DNA of 64,000 bases. It comes from Leptolyngbya subtilissima AS-A7 (GTDB lineage: Bacteria > Cyanobacteriota > Cyanobacteriia > Phormidesmidales > Phormidesmidaceae). The stretch covers positions 434,001-498,000 of the forward strand of contig NZ_JAMPKY010000003.1 in assembly GCF_039962255.1 (NCBI RefSeq), in the 5' to 3' direction. The notes beneath the pieces are model-generated. The model worked only from the letters and a program-made list of their open reading frames with translations. It was not told the DNA's origin and did not search any database. Positions within the stretch are counted from its first letter, which is position 1. Each line of letters starts with the position of its first letter. Shown here piece after piece: positions 43,706 through 52,936 of the stretch. Made by a program: the position numbers and the translations under genes.

Positions 43706-44950
43706 TTAGTTCAGAGCTTCAATATCTGGCAAGCCGTCGGGGCCGATCCAGGCAATGCGGCTAATGCGGCGCTGACGGGCTAGATCGCGGGTGGCAGCGG
43801 GCAGCTCACCGTCGGCTAGGTGCACCTCAGCCCGCACCAGACTAGCTGAGGCTCGTAGGGTTTGGGCGTAGGTAAAGGCTGCTGCCGCTGCCTGGGGCAC
43901 GGTGGGCACCACCAGCCAATCGCTAGGGGGCGTATCCTGAGGCAGATGGCCCGTGGGCAGCAGCGCTTGGTGCAGAGCCTCAATGTTTAGTACGAAGCCA
44001 ATACCCGGGAACCCCTGACCTTGCGCCTGAAAAACACCTAATAGGTGGTCATAGCGGCCCCCCTGCCCAAGCACTTGGCAGCCCTGCTTAGGGCCAGTGA
44101 CTACCTCAAATACCAGCCCAGTGTAGTAGTCAAAGGGTTGAATCAAGCTGAGATCGAGCGTCAGGGCTGGGGTAGGGCGCTGACTCCCGGCTTCCGTGTT
44201 GATGACGTCTCGCACTAGGGCAACCAGCGACTTTAGACGCTCCACCGCTGTTTGGGCTTCAGGTTCTAGGGCAAGCTGCCCCAAAGCCTGGAGCACGTCC
44301 TCAGGGTGACCGCGTAGGTCAAGCAGATGCAGGGCGTGCCGGTGCAGGTCTGGGGATAGACCCATGTCATCGAGAGCTACCCGGTCGAGGGCGGCAAGGG
44401 CTTGTCGCACCGCCTGGCGCTGGTCAGGAGCAAAGGGGGTGAGCAACGCCTGGGTGAGCTGGGCGTCGCCCAAGATCAAGCACCAGGAGTCGAGGGAGAG
44501 GCTGTGGAGACAGTCGAGCAGCAGCAGCACGATCTCGGCATCGGCTACTGTTGCCCCGGCTCCGAGCAGCTCGACTCCGGCCTGGTAAAACTCCTGCTGG
44601 CCTCCGTGGCTACCCTGAGTCGCCTGGCGAAACACGTTGGCGTTGTAGTAGAGCCGCTGGGGATAGGTAACTCTAGCCAAGCGGGTGACTGCGGTGCGGG
44701 CGATCGAGGCGGTCAGCTCAGGCCGTAGCCCCAAACGCTTACCCGCGACGGGTTGAAGCTCAATCACCGCTTCCTGGTCGATCGCTCCCCCCGCCATTAA
44801 GGTATCCATCCGCTCTACGGTGGAGGTGATGATGCGGTGGTAGCCCCAGCGCTGAAATACCTGTTCTAGGCGATTCTCAATCCAGTATTTTTGAGCAACG
44901 TCAAGGGGTAGTAGGTCGCGCGCGCCGGTAGGGGGTTGGTAGGTCATCAC
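43706..44950 (-). CDS. hisZ: ATP phosphoribosyltransferase regulatory subunit HisZ
   Basis: HisZ is a histidyl-tRNA synthetase-like protein that works with short HisG to start histidine synthesis. The 414-residue protein has class II motifs: PPTGARDLLPLDVA at the start, LRPELTASIART (motif 2 area) and the GGRYDHLLGVF and GIGFVLNIE segment. It lacks a C-terminal anticodon-binding domain with the full HisS features, and the final part is degenerate, both of which fit HisZ rather than HisS. Its start overlaps the stop of the upstream J-domain gene by four bases (ATGA-type), so the two are translationally coupled. A true HisS should be elsewhere. Confidence 0.88.
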   Translation of the reverse strand: MMTYQPPTGARDLLPLDVAQKYWIENRLEQVFQRWGYHRIITSTVERMDTLMAGGAIDQEAVIELQPVAGKRLGLRPELTASIARTAVTRLARVTYPQRLYYNANVFRQATQGSHGGQQEFYQAGVELLGAGATVADAEIVLLLLDCLHSLSLDSWCLILGDAQLTQALLTPFAPDQRQAVRQALAALDRVALDDMGLSPDLHRHALHLLDLRGHPEDVLQALGQLALEPEAQTAVERLKSLVALVRDVINTEAGSQRPTPALTLDLSLIQPFDYYTGLVFEVVTGPKQGCQVLGQGGRYDHLLGVFQAQGQGFPGIGFVLNIEALHQALLPTGHLPQDTPPSDWLVVPTVPQAAAAAFTYAQTLRASASLVRAEVHLADGELPAATRDLARQRRISRIAWIGPDGLPDIEALN

Positions 44951-45909
44951 TTTTTCTTGCCTCCAAACAGGCCAAAGAAACCACCGCCCTGGTTGGAAGA
45001 TTTGGAGTTAGAGGCTTTGGTATTACTTCCTTTTGATTTGGCGGTCTGAGTCGACCCGGATGTAGACCCACCGCTAGTCTTATCTACCCGAGCCTGAACG
45101 GACTGCGCCCTTTCGTCATTGGGGTCGATCTCGAGGGCGCGTTTAGCGTGGATGCGGGCCATGGTGCTCTGACCGGCCTTGAGATAAATCGCCGATAGGT
45201 AACTATGGCACTGAACATTGTTGGGATAGGCTTTGACGGCTTCCCGCAGTTCTAAAATGGCTCGGCTATAGTCGCGGTTTTGATCGTATTCCTGGGCTCG
45301 GTTAACGTAGCTCTCTAGAATAGCCGCCTGGTTTTGCCGGGCCGTTGGCACTGTCGTTGTAGGGGCGGAAGGGGCAGCGTTGGGGCGCGATTTAGCGGCG
45401 CTGGCCGGGGAGCCAACCGATGGGCCATCGTTGGCACTGCTGCGGTACAGATAAATTAGGTTGAGCTCACTCAGTTCACCGATCACCCCAGTCACATTCT
45501 CCAGGTCGTCGAATTGACTTTCGGCTAAGCTACCAACGGCTTTGCGGTAAGCCGCGTCGGCATGGGGAGCTTTGAGCAGGGACTGAGCCTCTGCAGAGCT
45601 AACCGTGGGTGCTGTGCCGATCTGGCGTAGGGACTGCGCTTTGAGCTTGAGCATGATGCCATGCTCAGTACTTGACTTTTCCTGGGTCAAGGCCTCGTAA
45701 GCGGGGTTGACCAGCTTGGAGAGAATGTCGCTGGCCCGTTGGGCATCGGTAGCGGCGGCCCCAGATAAACTGTCGGGATGCAGCATACGGGCGATCGCCA
45801 GGTAGCGTTTGCGCACAGCCTTGGCATCAGCCGTTACTGGCACTCCCAGCACAGCGTGATGGTCATCAAAGTCAAGTTGAAACAGCCCTTGATCTGGTTT
45901 CATGGTCAC
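44947..45909 (-). CDS. J-domain protein with TPR repeats
   Basis: The 320-residue protein has an N-terminal J domain (residues about 16-80) with His44-Pro45-Asp46, so it should stimulate an Hsp70 partner. A Ser/Pro/Ala-rich linker follows at about 165-195, then two or three TPR units (YSRAILELREAVKAYPNN, KAGQSTMARIHAKRALEIDPND) and a lysine/serine/glycine tail ending in GGKKK. Such J-TPR proteins are frequent in cyanobacteria and may guide DnaK to particular clients. Its stop overlaps the start of hisZ by four bases. The functional meaning of that coupling is not clear. Confidence 0.88.
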   Translation of the reverse strand: MTMKPDQGLFQLDFDDHHAVLGVPVTADAKAVRKRYLAIARMLHPDSLSGAAATDAQRASDILSKLVNPAYEALTQEKSSTEHGIMLKLKAQSLRQIGTAPTVSSAEAQSLLKAPHADAAYRKAVGSLAESQFDDLENVTGVIGELSELNLIYLYRSSANDGPSVGSPASAAKSRPNAAPSAPTTTVPTARQNQAAILESYVNRAQEYDQNRDYSRAILELREAVKAYPNNVQCHSYLSAIYLKAGQSTMARIHAKRALEIDPNDERAQSVQARVDKTSGGSTSGSTQTAKSKGSNTKASNSKSSNQGGGFFGLFGGKKK

Positions 45910-46049
45910 TTACCCGAGGGACGACTCAGGGAGCAATAAGACACAAATTAAATTCTCTTCACTCTACCCAGTCAACCTCAGTTTAACCATCCCCTGGTCT
46001 TTTTAGCGGTTTGAGGCTAACTGGGATCGAAGATTGGGGTACGCACTGG

Positions 46050-46907
46050 TTAGAGAAGGGAGGGGAGTACTAGCGGCTGAATCTTCCCAAGGGTCTGGCT
46101 CATGGCTGAATGAATTTGGCCGTTGGTGGCCAACAGGCGCCCTGTCCCCACGTCCAGCGGCGAGCCATCATAGGCGGTCACTTGGCCTCCCGCTTCTCGC
46201 ACGATCGCAATTCCAGCGGCAATGTCCCAGGGCGATAGCCCTCGCTCCCAATAGCCATCCAGGCGGCCACAGGCGACATAGGCGAGGTCGATGGCGGCGG
46301 ACCCCCCTCGGCGCACCCCCTGGGTGAGGTGGGTGAAGTGGCAAAATTCGGCGTAGTTATTGTCGGGGGTTTCGCGGCGATCGTAGGCAAATCCGGTTAC
46401 CAGCAGGCTCTGAGCCAGCTGATCTGTGGTTGAAACCCGGATCGGGCTGCGGTTGAGGGTGGCCCCTAAACCTTTGGCCGCGCGAAAGAGATCGCGGTGG
46501 ATCGGGTCATAAATCACCCCAAGCACCGGCTCTCCATCGGCCAGCAGCCCGATGGACACCGCACAGAAAGGATACTGGTGGGTGTAGTTGGTGGTGCCAT
46601 CGAGGGGGTCTATGGCCCACAGCAGACCGGCCTCTCGGTCTCTAATTACCCCTGACTCTTCAGCTAGAATGCCGTGGTCAGTGGGGAGGTGTCGCTCTAG
46701 CACGGCCATCACGGCGACCTCTGCGCCGCGATCGGCTTCGGTGACCAAATCGCCAGACCGACCTTTCTCATCAATGGTGGTGAGGTTGCCCCAGTGGTGC
46801 TGAAGCACCGCTCCGGCGGCTAGGGCAGCCTCGGTGGCGCTGTCTAACCAGCGCTGTAAATCAGACTCGGCAGGAAGAGACATTAAATTAGCGTTGGGAC
46901 GACTCAA
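46050..46907 (-). CDS. Inositol monophosphatase family protein
   Basis: The 285-residue protein is a Mg-dependent phosphatase of the IMPase family (SuhB/HisN type). The metal-binding motif is WAIDPLDGTTNYTH, the first glutamate lies in AEESGVI, and the second signature is SPWDIAAGIAIVREAGG. All catalytic groups are present. Members hydrolyse inositol phosphates, histidinol phosphate or fructose bisphosphates, so the substrate is open; with hisZ nearby, histidinol-phosphate phosphatase is a possibility but not shown. A 2Fe-2S ferredoxin gene lies immediately upstream on the same strand, with 19 bases between the two genes. Confidence 0.9.
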   Translation of the reverse strand: MSRPNANLMSLPAESDLQRWLDSATEAALAAGAVLQHHWGNLTTIDEKGRSGDLVTEADRGAEVAVMAVLERHLPTDHGILAEESGVIRDREAGLLWAIDPLDGTTNYTHQYPFCAVSIGLLADGEPVLGVIYDPIHRDLFRAAKGLGATLNRSPIRVSTTDQLAQSLLVTGFAYDRRETPDNNYAEFCHFTHLTQGVRRGGSAAIDLAYVACGRLDGYWERGLSPWDIAAGIAIVREAGGQVTAYDGSPLDVGTGRLLATNGQIHSAMSQTLGKIQPLVLPSLL

Positions 46908-46926
46908 AGTAACGGGGTGAGGCTGA

Positions 46927-47295
46927 TTAGTCTTCGTCTAGGGGTAGCCCTCGGCGCACTTTGCCTTTGCCAAAGTAGCGGCCAAACTGTAGCTCATAAA
47001 CCTCGTCTTCATCCTGGGTTTCGGCCTGGATGTTGCTGCGGGGATAGCTGACGCACAGTAGCGCGTAACCCTGCTCACGCAGATCGGGGGAGAGCCCCAT
47101 GGCCTCGGGTTGATCGACTTCGCCTTCGAGCAGGCGCACCGCACAGGTGGTGCAGGCACCGTTGCGGCAGGCAAACGGCAGCTCGACTCCCTGGCTCTCG
47201 GCGGTTTGAAGAATGTAGCGGTCTTCGGGCACCTCTACGGTGTATATGCGCCCGGTCTGGCGGTGGTGGACGGTGACAGTGTGGGTGCGGGCCAT
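46927..47295 (-). CDS. Plant-type 2Fe-2S ferredoxin with C-terminal extension
   Basis: From ATG 47295 the protein has 122 residues. The cluster ligands are Cys43, Cys48, Cys51 and Cys81, in the pattern C-x4-C-x2-C then C about 29 residues later (FACRNGACTTCAVR, YALLCVSYP). About 25 residues follow the domain, ending in a basic and acidic tail (GKGKVRRGLPLDED). It is thus longer than PetF, the main photosynthetic ferredoxin (about 98 residues), and is probably one of the minor ferredoxins serving other pathways. The frame is open to 47391, but a fold start at residue 1 from 47295 fits the family. The IMPase gene follows on the same strand. Confidence 0.9.
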   Translation of the reverse strand: MARTHTVTVHHRQTGRIYTVEVPEDRYILQTAESQGVELPFACRNGACTTCAVRLLEGEVDQPEAMGLSPDLREQGYALLCVSYPRSNIQAETQDEDEVYELQFGRYFGKGKVRRGLPLDED

Positions 47296-47528
47296 GTGGT
47301 AGGTCAGTCTTGGCAGAGTAACGGCGGGTGCGGAATAGGTCGGTAAATTGAGGTCGAAGGGGCGATCGCGGGCCAGCGCCCCAACCGTCAATTACCCCTG
47401 CTATGGTCTCACGAAACAATTGCTCTATGGCAGGCGAGCCTAATTCTGCAATAGAAACTAGCGCGGCCCCTGTTCTCTAGCTCCATTGTTTGCTACGATA
47501 GCCTCTCAGCGGTGATGAGCCGCCCCCT

Positions 47529-47615
47529 GGAGAGATGGCCGAGCGGTTGAAGGCGCAGCACTGGAAATGCTGTTTAGGGGTGACCTTAACGAGGGTTCGA
47601 ATCCCTCTCTCTCCG
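47529..47615 (+). tRNA. tRNA-Ser (anticodon GGA)
   Basis: An 87-base class II tRNA. The acceptor stem GGAGAGA (47529-47535) pairs with TCTCTCC (47608-47614), with discriminator G at 47615. The anticodon loop CTGGAAA gives anticodon GGA (reads UCC/UCU). A long variable arm and a T-loop with GGTTCGAATCC are present. CCA is not encoded. Confidence 0.97.
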
Positions 47616-47833
47616 TTTTAATTGGTTTAGCTTTCCTACCTTGGTCAATCTGAGGTTTTGGCTAGCTTGTTTTGAAGGCCGTTTTAGGTTGGCGCGATCG
47701 AGCCACCAAAATTGGCGGCTTTGATCGGTAGGTTGAGAAGTTGGCGTGGTCAAGCCGCACAACCGCCAGTTTTTAGAACCGGCGGTTGTGCTCGCGCTGA
47801 ATTCTGCCTGGTGTGCTTTGAGCTGCTGCTGAG

Positions 47834-49741
47834 CTAGGGCCATTGCCCTGTATTGGGGGGCACGGCACTGCGTCGTTTGGCCTGGCGTCGCTGGCTGGCC
47901 AGTCGTTCTAAACTTAAAGAAATCACCCCTAGGGTGACCAAAATTACGCCCATCCACTGGATAAACAGCAGCGCTGACTTTTCGCCAGGGGTAATTAAGT
48001 AGGCCAAAATAGCGGTCGCCACCGGCCCGCTGGCGGCCACAATCGAGGCTTGAGATGCCCCAAGCAACTTAACGCCGTAGTTGTTGAAGAGGTAGCCCAG
48101 CAGCGTTAGCAGCCCCAGCAGCCCAGCTCCGACATAGAGGCCCAGGGAACGAGTGGGCTCACCAGGGTCGAGGCCGAAGAAAGACCCCACGATCAAAATC
48201 ACACTGGTGAGAATAAAGATAGTTGAAAACTGAAGCAGACTTGCTGAGACTGGGTGCAGCCGTTTAAAGCAGAGCTGCATGGCTATCAAAAATAGCGAAA
48301 AGGCAACGCTAGCCAGCAGTGCAGCCCCTACCCCCCACAGCGATACGCCGTTGCCGCTGAGGTCGGTGTAGATCCGGGGCAGGGCGGTGAATACAATTCC
48401 CATGGTGATGGCAAACATCACCACCAGGCGCAGGGGTGTAGGGCGATCGCCGAACAAGAACCAAGCCAGCGGCACCGTGATCAGTGGATACATAAACAGC
48501 AGCGTCACCGCTACGCCGGGGCCGACATCGGCGATCGCTTTGTAGATCAGCACCTGCGACAAAAATAAGAAGAAGCCACTGGCGATTACTTGTACTAGGG
48601 GACGCCTTTGATCGCGGTGGAAGATTTGGCGTATATCGTTGCCGACGTTGGGATAGAGGCGAGGGGCTACCAGCGCCAGCAGAGGTACGACTACCACCAT
48701 GCGCAACCACAGCAGCAGCAGCGAGTTAGGAATCGTTAAGGACAAAACCTCCGCCATGGGAATGCGCCCCAACAGCTGTCCGCCGTAGCCGATTACACCC
48801 ACAATGACGTTATGTAATGACAGGGCCAACGTCGAGAGCACCACCATCAGCAGCCCTAGTTGGAGATCGGTGGGGGAGGAGCGGCGCCTGTTCTCCGAAG
48901 GCGCAGTTTCTGCGGGGTTGGGCTGCGATCGCAGCAGAGCTGCTGAGGGGTGCTGCGCGATGGCTTGCGATGGTGGGGCGTAGCCAGAGGGAGTAGATTC
49001 TGACCCTGGGTAGCTTGGGTCGGACTGGAGCCCTCGGTAGGAATTGGGGGGTAGTGCCGGTTCTGTTAAGCTGCCAGGCTTGAGGGGCAGAGTGCTATAT
49101 CCGTTTCGGCTGGGGGCGGTGGTTCCTGGAGGAGGCACCATTTGGCTTTGCAGCTGCTGGCTCAGCCGAGCGACCAGGGCTTCTAAGATGGCTTCCCCCT
49201 GCTGTTCAACACTCTGCATGCGGCTGAGTTGTTGAGAGATGTTGCTCTGATAGCTAGTCAGATCTTGTTGTAGAGAAGCTAGGGTGCTTTGGAGCGTTGC
49301 GTCGAGGGCGGCCAGGCGCTGGCTAGCATTAGCCAGCGGAGGAATTGCGGCCTCATAGGGGGTGGCCTGAAGGGCATTGGGGTGAGTGTTGGTCAGGGCG
49401 GTTTCGAGCCGTCCTTGCAGGTGCGTGGCCAGGGCGATCGCCAGGCGTTTGGCCCAAGCCTGCTGCTGGGCGATTTGCTGCTGGCTCAACCCCTCGGCGT
49501 AGGTAGTTTGCAACTGCCGATGCTGTGCCTGAAGGGTTTCAAAATCTCCCTCCAGAGCCTCAATGTCGGCCATCAGCCGCTGCTTTTTGGCCTGGAGATG
49601 GGCGATGTCCTCTGATAGATAGCTTGAGACCTGGTGGTGCAGGGTCTCGAGGTCGTGGCCCAAGATCCGCAAAATAGCCTCAGCCGACTGAGGCTCAGGC
49701 TGCGAAGTGGCGAGATTGGGTAGATGGTCAGAGGGCCCCAT
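47834..49741 (-). CDS. EamA/DMT-family transporter with N-terminal coiled coil
   Basis: The 635-residue protein has two parts. Residues about 1-180 are cytoplasmic and strongly helical, with heptad-like runs rich in Gln, Leu, Ala and Glu (HLQAKKQRLMADIEALEGDFETLQ). After a Pro/Ser-rich linker to about 285, ten membrane helices form a drug/metabolite transporter domain of two EamA halves. Transporters of this superfamily export or import amino acids, nucleotides, sugars or drugs, and the substrate here is unknown. A coiled coil in front of EamA is unusual outside cyanobacteria and may drive oligomerisation or localisation. The gene ends about 220 bases from the tRNA, in the opposite direction. 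Confidence 0.88.
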   Translation of the reverse strand: MGPSDHLPNLATSQPEPQSAEAILRILGHDLETLHHQVSSYLSEDIAHLQAKKQRLMADIEALEGDFETLQAQHRQLQTTYAEGLSQQQIAQQQAWAKRLAIALATHLQGRLETALTNTHPNALQATPYEAAIPPLANASQRLAALDATLQSTLASLQQDLTSYQSNISQQLSRMQSVEQQGEAILEALVARLSQQLQSQMVPPPGTTAPSRNGYSTLPLKPGSLTEPALPPNSYRGLQSDPSYPGSESTPSGYAPPSQAIAQHPSAALLRSQPNPAETAPSENRRRSSPTDLQLGLLMVVLSTLALSLHNVIVGVIGYGGQLLGRIPMAEVLSLTIPNSLLLLWLRMVVVVPLLALVAPRLYPNVGNDIRQIFHRDQRRPLVQVIASGFFLFLSQVLIYKAIADVGPGVAVTLLFMYPLITVPLAWFLFGDRPTPLRLVVMFAITMGIVFTALPRIYTDLSGNGVSLWGVGAALLASVAFSLFLIAMQLCFKRLHPVSASLLQFSTIFILTSVILIVGSFFGLDPGEPTRSLGLYVGAGLLGLLTLLGYLFNNYGVKLLGASQASIVAASGPVATAILAYLITPGEKSALLFIQWMGVILVTLGVISLSLERLASQRRQAKRRSAVPPNTGQWP

Positions 49742-50209
49742 GGGTATGTCTCTCAGGGTGCGGTCATTAACTGCGGTCGGCAGGCAACTTTACAGGCTGC
49801 CTCGGCACGAATGCTAGTATTGTGCTCAAAAAATCCAAAAAGATCTCTAGTAGCGCCAGATTTAGAATGACCCGGCCTTGCCCAACACTACAATCTCTCG
49901 GTGATTTCTTAACGGCTAGGCTATCTAAACGTATTGCCTACCGTGTCTTGTTAGTTGTCATGATTGAGACGTAATTCTGGTTCTGGCTATTCTCAGGGAC
50001 GATATGCTGAACGGCTACCGCTAAAACAGCCAAACCACCCGGTGATTCTCAGTGAGGCGCTCTGCGATCTGGATGGCACCCAAGCGGGCGGCTTCGGTGA
50101 AATGCCTCAGCTTACCCTAACCGCGATCGGACAGCCCTCCTGCCCGATCGCGCTAGTTTGAGATGCGGCTGGGGCTGTTGATTTTGGCTGACGAACGCTA
50201 CAAGCCGGC
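49742..50209. other. Intergenic region with unassigned short frame
   Basis: AT-rich sequence at 49800-49860 probably carries the promoter of the EamA gene on the minus strand. A plus-strand frame of 65 codons at 49964-50161 encodes a polar peptide unlike any family I recognise; it may be part of the decayed histidine kinase that follows. No RNA gene is visible. Confidence 0.4.
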
Positions 50210-50475
50210 CTAGCTGAAAGATCAAGCGATCGCAGAGCTTCCAAGGCAGTCCAAGTCCGCCTGGCCGCCATGGTTATCTATGAGGTGCGCGACTCCCTCA
50301 ATCCGGTTCTTTTGGGGTTCAAATTCCTTGGGTAGCTGTTGCGGCGAGTGACTTAAGATTGACAATTGCCAAACGCATTGTAGAAGCCAACCAGGAACAG
50401 CTCACCATCACCGCTGCTACTGGCACTAAGGTGATGGTTACCCTACCCCAAATGAAGACAGGCTTAGCAACTTAG
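50210..50475 (+). pseudogene. Decayed histidine kinase remnant
   Basis: Fragments of a HisKA/HATPase kinase lie in three different frames. LKDQAIAEL (from 50214) and VRLAAMVIYEVRDSLNPVLLGFKFLG (ending at the stop at 50333-50335) resemble the helix and H-box of cyanobacterial kinases whose normal form is VRLAAMVVHEIRNPLTTVLMGL; here the phospho-accepting His is replaced by Tyr. From 50341 another frame reads LTIAKRIVEANQEQLTITAATGTKVMVTLPQ and stops at 50473-50475, matching the end of an HATPase domain. The catalytic core of roughly 150-200 residues is missing. The region is therefore a deleted and frameshifted relic with no function as a kinase. No working kinase gene lies beside it. Confidence 0.65.
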
Positions 50476-50512
50476 TGCACTGCGATCGCGTTTATAGCTA
50501 GGGCTAAACCCC

Positions 50513-50896
50513 CTAAAACATGTCCAGATCCAGGGCCTTAGAGCCGCCTTCTTCAATCAGCACCAAAATTTTGCCTAGCTGTGACCAGATCAGCAGACCA
50601 CTGAGCAGGGTCATCGGTACCCCCATGGCGTAGGCGGCCTTAGCCGAAAAGCCAAACAGCTCGATGCCCGAAGCCAAAAAAACGCAGACCCCGGCACAGA
50701 TGCCAAAAAAAGGAATCTGCAGCTGAGGGCCGCGCATGGTAGCCAGAATGCGCGTGGAGCGTTTGCTGTTCCATTCGTTAACCGACTGCTGCAAAGCGGT
50801 GCTAAAGGCATAGCCCGAAGTCACAGCGGCCAAAAAACCAGCAAAAAACAAAACGTAGGGCGGTTGTGGATACACGGGTTTAGAAAAACGAAACAA
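50513..50896 (-). CDS. Small conserved membrane protein, unknown function
   Basis: A 127-residue protein with three likely membrane helices, about 12-33, 58-80 and 88-108. The N-terminus is short and basic (MFRFSKPVYPQPP), and an acidic C-terminal tail (LIEEGGSKALDLDMF) should lie in the cytoplasm. It has no catalytic motif. The sequence looks like a conserved cyanobacterial protein, but I cannot name the family. It lies about 97 bases beyond the end of the UbiB-like gene on the same strand. Function is not assigned. Confidence 0.7.
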   Translation of the reverse strand: MFRFSKPVYPQPPYVLFFAGFLAAVTSGYAFSTALQQSVNEWNSKRSTRILATMRGPQLQIPFFGICAGVCVFLASGIELFGFSAKAAYAMGVPMTLLSGLLIWSQLGKILVLIEEGGSKALDLDMF

Positions 50897-50992
50897 TAGT
50901 TTACTTTTCCAAATTATAGGGGAGAGCTGCCCCTAACCCTTACTCCCTACCCATTTAACCCTAGACATGGCCTAGCTGAACTTGCCTCAGGG

Positions 50993-52699
50993 TTAAGGTC
51001 GCAGCACCTGGCGCAGATCGCCAACGACCGGTACCAACTGCTCTGCCCGCTCCAGGGAATAGCTGGTTAATGCTCCCCAAGCCACCCCCAGCACACGGTC
51101 AAGGGTGATATCGTCCTTCACCAACGACCACAGCCGCTGCACCTCCTGGGTATGCAGCCGGTCGTCCTCCGTCAGGGCCAGCACAATCATCTGGCGCAGG
51201 TGCATCCCTTCCTCAGACATCAGGTAGCGAATGCCCATCCCCGCTGTGGGCAGCAGATCGAAGCCAGTGTCTCCTTGGGCGATCGCCAGCATGTTTTCCA
51301 GCCGCTGCCACTGGAGCTGGCCGTCCTGAAACAACACCTCCAGCAGACGCTGACGCAGGGCCGGGGTTTCACCCACCAGCAGGCGACGGGCCACATAGGG
51401 ATAGGCCACATTGATAATTTTGAAGTTGGGGTTGAGGCTTAAAGCCAAACCCTCCTGGGTGACCAGCGAGCGAATGATTAGGGCAAACTTGGCGGGTACC
51501 CGGAAGGGGTATTCGTACATCAGCTCTGAAAACTGATCGGTGACAGTCTTGAAGTTGAAATCGCTCACCTTAGAGCCCAGGGCGCTACCCAATACCCGTT
51601 GGAGGGCAGGAATAATCGGGCCCAGGTCAGTTTCAGGTGTGAGGAAACCCAGCTTAACGAAGTCTCGTCCCAGGCTGTCGAAGTCCTGGTTGATCAGGTG
51701 TACGACCGCATCTACCAGGGTCTCTTTCGTGACCTGGTCAAGCTGATCCATCATGCCAAAGTCGATGTAGGCCATGCGCCCGTCGGCTAAAGCAAACAGG
51801 TTGCCAGGATGAGGGTCAGCATGGAAAAACCCAAACTCCAGCAGCTGGCGCAGCCCTGCTGTCACCCCAATCTCGATCAGGCGATCGGGGTCAAGGTTGT
51901 CCTCCTTGAGCGAGACCGTGTCGGTGAGCTTGCAGCCGTCGATCCACTCGAGGGTGAGTACCCGCTGACTACAGTAGGGCCAGTAGATAACGGGCACCTT
52001 CACCGTGGGGTCATCTTTGAAGTTGGCAGCAAATCGCTCGGCGTTGCGACCTTCGTTGAGGTAGTCAATTTCCTCAAACAGCTTGGTACCAAACTCATCC
52101 ACAATCAGGGTCAGATCGTGCCCTAGGTTGAGGGGCAAAAAGTTGCCCAACCAGCGCGCGGCCCAGCGCATCAAATACAGGTCGCGGCATAGAACCGGCC
52201 GTAGGTAGGGCCGTTGCACCTTGACAGCGACTTCCTCTCCGGTAAACAGCCGCCCCTGATATACCTGCCCCAGGCTAGCTGCGGCCACCGGTAGAGCCGA
52301 TAGATCACTAAAAATTTCTTCAGGGCTGTAGTTGAGTTCTGCCTCGACAATCGCCATCGCCTTGGCGGTGGGAAAAGGCGGCAGCTGGTCTTGCAGCTTG
52401 GTGAGCTCGTCGAGAAAGTCTTGTCGCACCAGGTCGGGCCGGGTAGAAAGCGCCTGACCGACCTTAATAAACGTTGGCCCCAGGTTGGTCAGTACCTGAC
52501 GCAGCTGAATTGCTCGGCGGGGGCGATTTTGCTCTTCCCGGCCGAACCACTGATCCATCTGCAGGCCCAGCACGAAGGTGCCTAACCACCACGAAATCTG
52601 TAAAATTCTCCAGGTCAGGGTGCCCACCCGCCAGCGAAAGTAGCGGGCGATCGCCGCTGCATCGTAGGTGCCCATCAAAGCCGGATCTGTCGTTGCCAC
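50993..52699 (-). CDS. ABC1/UbiB-family atypical kinase
   Basis: The 568-residue protein is a UbiB/AarF/ABC1 kinase-like ATPase. Family marks are the KxGQ-like segment (FIKVGQALSTRPDL), the Ala-rich loop AAASLGQVYQG that replaces the usual Gly loop, VKVQRPYLRPVL with the lysine, ADPHPGNLFAL in the catalytic loop and YIDFGMMDQL with the metal-binding Asp. Members support quinone biosynthesis or lipid handling and act on the membrane; in cyanobacteria and plastids they sit in plastoglobule-like sites and act on plastoquinone or tocopherol metabolism. The exact paralogue is not defined. AT-rich promoter-like sequence precedes it at 52835-52860. Confidence 0.92.
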   Translation of the reverse strand: MATTDPALMGTYDAAAIARYFRWRVGTLTWRILQISWWLGTFVLGLQMDQWFGREEQNRPRRAIQLRQVLTNLGPTFIKVGQALSTRPDLVRQDFLDELTKLQDQLPPFPTAKAMAIVEAELNYSPEEIFSDLSALPVAAASLGQVYQGRLFTGEEVAVKVQRPYLRPVLCRDLYLMRWAARWLGNFLPLNLGHDLTLIVDEFGTKLFEEIDYLNEGRNAERFAANFKDDPTVKVPVIYWPYCSQRVLTLEWIDGCKLTDTVSLKEDNLDPDRLIEIGVTAGLRQLLEFGFFHADPHPGNLFALADGRMAYIDFGMMDQLDQVTKETLVDAVVHLINQDFDSLGRDFVKLGFLTPETDLGPIIPALQRVLGSALGSKVSDFNFKTVTDQFSELMYEYPFRVPAKFALIIRSLVTQEGLALSLNPNFKIINVAYPYVARRLLVGETPALRQRLLEVLFQDGQLQWQRLENMLAIAQGDTGFDLLPTAGMGIRYLMSEEGMHLRQMIVLALTEDDRLHTQEVQRLWSLVKDDITLDRVLGVAWGALTSYSLERAEQLVPVVGDLRQVLRP

Positions 52700-52936
52700 T
52701 GTGCCACCTGCCCCTTACATTACTGTGCGGTGCTGCCCTAGCGGGTGGGGCTATCGCTGGTTTAGGAATGCCATCAACGAGCAAATAGCACGTTGAGGCA
52801 AGCGGCGATCGAGAACCCCTAAGCTGGGTTAATCTACCTTAAATATAGTATATAAAACTACAAACAAATCCGACTAAGCCCAGTGAGAGATTCAAGGGCT
52901 CGTCGGGATTCTGGCCAGTAGATTGTGGCAGCGAGG

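Noticed and set aside
47586..47957. A minus-strand frame of 123 codons ending in RERDSNPR
   Set aside because: It runs antisense into the tRNA-Ser gene. The RERDSNPR tail is the well-known false translation of tRNA T-arm sequence and not a gene.
50318..50332. GGTTCAAATTCC-like string resembling a tRNA T-arm
   Set aside because: No acceptor, D or anticodon stems can be built around it. It lies within the histidine kinase remnant.
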